Shown one piece after another: positions 54,436-56,466 of a stretch of 56,466 nt of DNA (its first letter is position 1; each line of letters opens with the position of its first letter). Where the stretch lies: positions 1 through 56,466 of the forward strand of contig JAGOGF010000005.1 of the NCBI GenBank assembly GCA_017996845.1, in the 5' to 3' direction. Made by a program: the position numbers and the translations under genes. The DNA comes from Butyrivibrio sp. (lineage in GTDB: Bacteria; Bacillota_A; Clostridia; Lachnospirales; Lachnospiraceae). Below the pieces are notes generated by a model. That model had not been told where the DNA came from. It saw only the letters and a list, made by a program, of their open reading frames with translations, and ran no database searches.

Positions 54436-56217
54436 ATGAAACTGACAATAAAAATGAAACTTATTGTTCTGACGATGGTGGTATTTGCCGTAACGATCAG
54501 TCTAAGTCTGATCGGTATTGTGGATATCAAACGGAGCAATGAAGCAGCCGCACAAACGCTGGAAACCAACCTGCGTGATGATTATGATCAGATGATCAAA
54601 AATCAGGTGGATAATGTGCTGTCTCTGACAAAGGGCTATTATGATGCCTATCAGGCAGGTACCTATTCCCTGGAGGAAGCGGAAAAACTTGCAGCGGACC
54701 AGATCAGACAGCTTCGTTATGGAGAAAGCGGTTATTTCTGGGTAGATACATATGATGGTGTAAATGTTGTTCTTCTGGGGAAAGAATCAGAGGGCAAGAA
54801 CCGAATGGATCTGAAGGACAGCAATGGATTTGCCATGATAAAGGCAATGATAGACGGATCCAAGGCAAATCCCGAAGATGGCTTTTTTGTAAATTACTAT
54901 TTTCCAAAGGAAGGTGAAACCGAGAATCAGCCAAAGCGTTCCTATACAAAAGTCTTTGATGGATTCAAATGGGTAATCGGAACCGGAAATTATACGGATG
55001 ATATTGATAAGCAGCTGGCAGAAATCCAGTCAGCCCGTACAGCTTCCATGAATAGTTCAATTACACTTTTGCTGGTGGTTTCCATCATGTCGATTATCAT
55101 AGAAATCATCCTGATGCTGCTGATTTTAAAAACAATTGTCAGTTCGCTCAAATCAATGCAGATATTTTTTGAGGAAATCAGTAAGGGCAATCTTGCGGTT
55201 CAGATGGAAAGCAGAATTCTGAAAGGAAAAGATGAGTTTGCACGACTTGCAAAAGATGCAGTAGACATGAAAGATGCACTCAAAAATCTGGTTGCGCAGA
55301 CAATCAATAATTCGTCAGATATCCATGGCAGTGTTACGGAAGTGAACAGCAGCGTTTCACGTCTGACATCAGAACTGGAAAGCATCTCTGCAACGACAGA
55401 GGAACTCGCAGCAAGCATGGAGGAAACAAGTGCGTCGGCGCAGCTCGTGCAGGAATCTTCGGGACGGATTCGCAAATCCTGTGTTGATATGGTCGATAAG
55501 GCAGCGGATGGTTCCAAAGAATCCGAAGAAATCATCAGCCGCGTTAATGGGATCAAGAATCATCTGAATGATATTCTGAAACATACCGAAAATGTGAAGG
55601 ATGAGATCAGTGGGAAAATAGAGCAGGCCCTGAAAGATGTTACGGTTGTTGAAAAAATAACAGATCTGACATCTGCAATTATGGAAATTTCTTCTCAGAC
55701 CAATCTGTTATCACTGAATGCTTCCATTGAGGCGGCAAGAGCAGGTGAAGCAGGAAGAGGCTTTGCTGTAGTTGCAACAGAAATCGGGAGTCTTGCAAAC
55801 CAGTCCCAACAGACGGTGGGAGAAATTCAGAGAATTACGGAAAGTGTAATGACCGCTGTGCATAATCTTTCAGACAGTGCCAATGCAATTCTGGAGTTTG
55901 TGCAGAAGGATGTAACGGAAGATCTGCAGTTGTTCAGTGAGACTACAAATGATTATATTAAGGATACCGGTTATTATAATAATATGATCGCTGAGGTTAA
56001 GGCGGTTGCGGATGAGCTGCTTGGTGCGCTTGAGAACATCACGGAATCCATTGATGCGGTTTCCAAGGCAGCAGAGGAAGGCGCAGAGGGCACCACGGAT
56101 ATCGCAACCAGAAATACGCAGATCAATCAGTATTCACAGACAGTTCTGGAGAAAGTAGACAAAACAAAAAATGTTGCGGATACACTGAATCAGGAAGTCA
56201 GTGTCTTTAAAATCTGA
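54436..56217 (+). CDS. Methyl-accepting chemotaxis protein with Cache sensor domain
   Basis: 593 aa from the ATG at 54436, 6 bases after GGGAGG. TM1 (about 5-27), a single-Cache-type ligand domain with the signature [10 protein letters not shown] and [13 protein letters not shown] (about 35-200), TM2 (about 207-232), HAMP, and signalling domain with [35 protein letters not shown]. sCache receptors often sense small organic acids. A second chemoreceptor in the window (at 12545) has a different sensor, so this organism is motile or descended from motile relatives. Confidence 0.95.
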   Translation: MKLTIKMKLIVLTMVVFAVTISLSLIGIVDIKRSNEAAAQTLETNLRDDYDQMIKNQVDNVLSLTKGYYDAYQAGTYSLEEAEKLAADQIRQLRYGESGYFWVDTYDGVNVVLLGKESEGKNRMDLKDSNGFAMIKAMIDGSKANPEDGFFVNYYFPKEGETENQPKRSYTKVFDGFKWVIGTGNYTDDIDKQLAEIQSARTASMNSSITLLLVVSIMSIIIEIILMLLILKTIVSSLKSMQIFFEEISKGNLAVQMESRILKGKDEFARLAKDAVDMKDALKNLVAQTINNSSDIHGSVTEVNSSVSRLTSELESISATTEELAASMEETSASAQLVQESSGRIRKSCVDMVDKAADGSKESEEIISRVNGIKNHLNDILKHTENVKDEISGKIEQALKDVTVVEKITDLTSAIMEISSQTNLLSLNASIEAARAGEAGRGFAVVATEIGSLANQSQQTVGEIQRITESVMTAVHNLSDSANAILEFVQKDVTEDLQLFSETTNDYIKDTGYYNNMIAEVKAVADELLGALENITESIDAVSKAAEEGAEGTTDIATRNTQINQYSQTVLEKVDKTKNVADTLNQEVSVFKI

Positions 56218-56235
56218 ACATGAAAGAACAGCAGA

Positions 56236-56280
56236 GAACGTAGCCTTATGCTTCAAATGAAGCGGCTGCGTTCTTTTTTT
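56236..56280 (+). terminator. Intrinsic terminator after the chemoreceptor gene
   Basis: GAACGTAGCC and GGCTGCGTTC pair with one wobble, with an inner GCTTC/GAAGC stem, followed by seven T. Confidence 0.85.
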
Positions 56281-56411
56281 GCTGAAGAAAAGATATTTTG
56301 TAATAAAATATACAAAAAAAAAGAACAGAAACTGTAATATTATGTACTAATGTGATAATATAAAAAGGATAACATATGATAAAATAAGACAGATATTTGC
56401 GAGAGGATGAA

Positions 56412-56466
56412 ATGTCATTTAACAGAAAAAGAATCCGTTTGGGCGAGTGCCTGATTAATGAAGGGC
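56412..56466 (+). CDS. Start of a PilB/GspE-like type IV pilus assembly ATPase, cut by the window edge
   Basis: Only 18 codons are present, from an ATG with GAGAGG 5 bases upstream. The reading RIRLGECLINEG matches the opening of the MshEN/N1 domain of type IV pilus or type II secretion ATPases (RLGELLVEAG). The call rests on this short stretch alone and needs the sequence to the right. Confidence 0.55.
   Translation, partial: MSFNRKRIRLGECLINEG

Noticed and set aside
1..56466. CRISPR arrays, insertion sequences or prophage genes
   Set aside because: No regularly spaced repeats, transposase, integrase or phage structural genes were seen on either strand.

Overview
The window reads as chromosomal DNA of an anaerobic, low-to-mid GC Clostridia, most likely a gut Lachnospiraceae. 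The dgt-dnaG-rpoD block, a YesN/YesM-type sugar two-component system, tandem desulfoferrodoxins, a fused 2-oxoacid:ferredoxin oxidoreductase, a DUF6465-type protein, strong AGGAGG ribosome sites and several TTG starts all fit. Species cannot be fixed from the sequence alone.

Layout. 0-3 kb: a possible gene tail, a two-domain SGNH/CE2-like esterase, a lipoprotein and a small unknown protein. 2.9-12.5 kb: a monosaccharide sensing and uptake locus. A membrane-anchored sugar-binding protein, a LytS/YesM-type kinase and a YesN-type AraC regulator run leftward. Divergent from them are a second binding lipoprotein and a ChvE/MmsA/MmsB-type ABC transporter. 12.5-20 kb: a chemoreceptor, two translationally coupled phytoene-desaturase-like flavoproteins, a diguanylate cyclase and an AraC regulator. 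20.4-22.5 kb: a GH31 glycosidase. 22.6-27.7 kb: a redox block with a LigB/DODA-like dioxygenase, an FMN reductase, two desulfoferrodoxins and the two-gene 2-oxoacid:ferredoxin oxidoreductase. 27.7-28.4 kb: a promoter-to-terminator unit with no recognised gene. 28.5-33.5 kb: a Gfo/Idh/MocA oxidoreductase, a PadR repressor, and an OFA-family MFS carrier followed by an old-yellow-enzyme/Fe-S reductase.

33.9-45 kb is the least familiar part. A DUF2974-like membrane hydrolase is followed by two related OmpR-type two-component systems pointing toward each other around a lipoprotein made of two NTF2/SnoaL-like repeats. Next come an SDR, two further SnoaL-like proteins (one apparently truncated), a frameshifted AraC regulator, a membrane protein and an NAD-dependent epimerase/3-beta-HSD-type enzyme. 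The SDR and the epimerase promoters share an almost identical 19-bp direct-repeat box with 11-bp periodicity, the usual geometry of OmpR-family sites. This suggests one regulon tied to the neighbouring response regulator.

45-48 kb: tRNA-Pro(AGG), a MecA-like ClpC adaptor preceded by an almost perfect CIRCE (HrcA) operator, an arginase-superfamily protein, and tandem tRNA-Leu(CAG) and tRNA-Leu(AAG) behind a strong promoter. 48-56.5 kb: small membrane and repeat proteins, the dgt-dnaG-rpoD operon, a Cache-type chemoreceptor, and the first 18 codons of a PilB/GspE-like ATPase.

All starts were chosen by ribosome-binding site. Functions named from family membership are inference unless stated otherwise.
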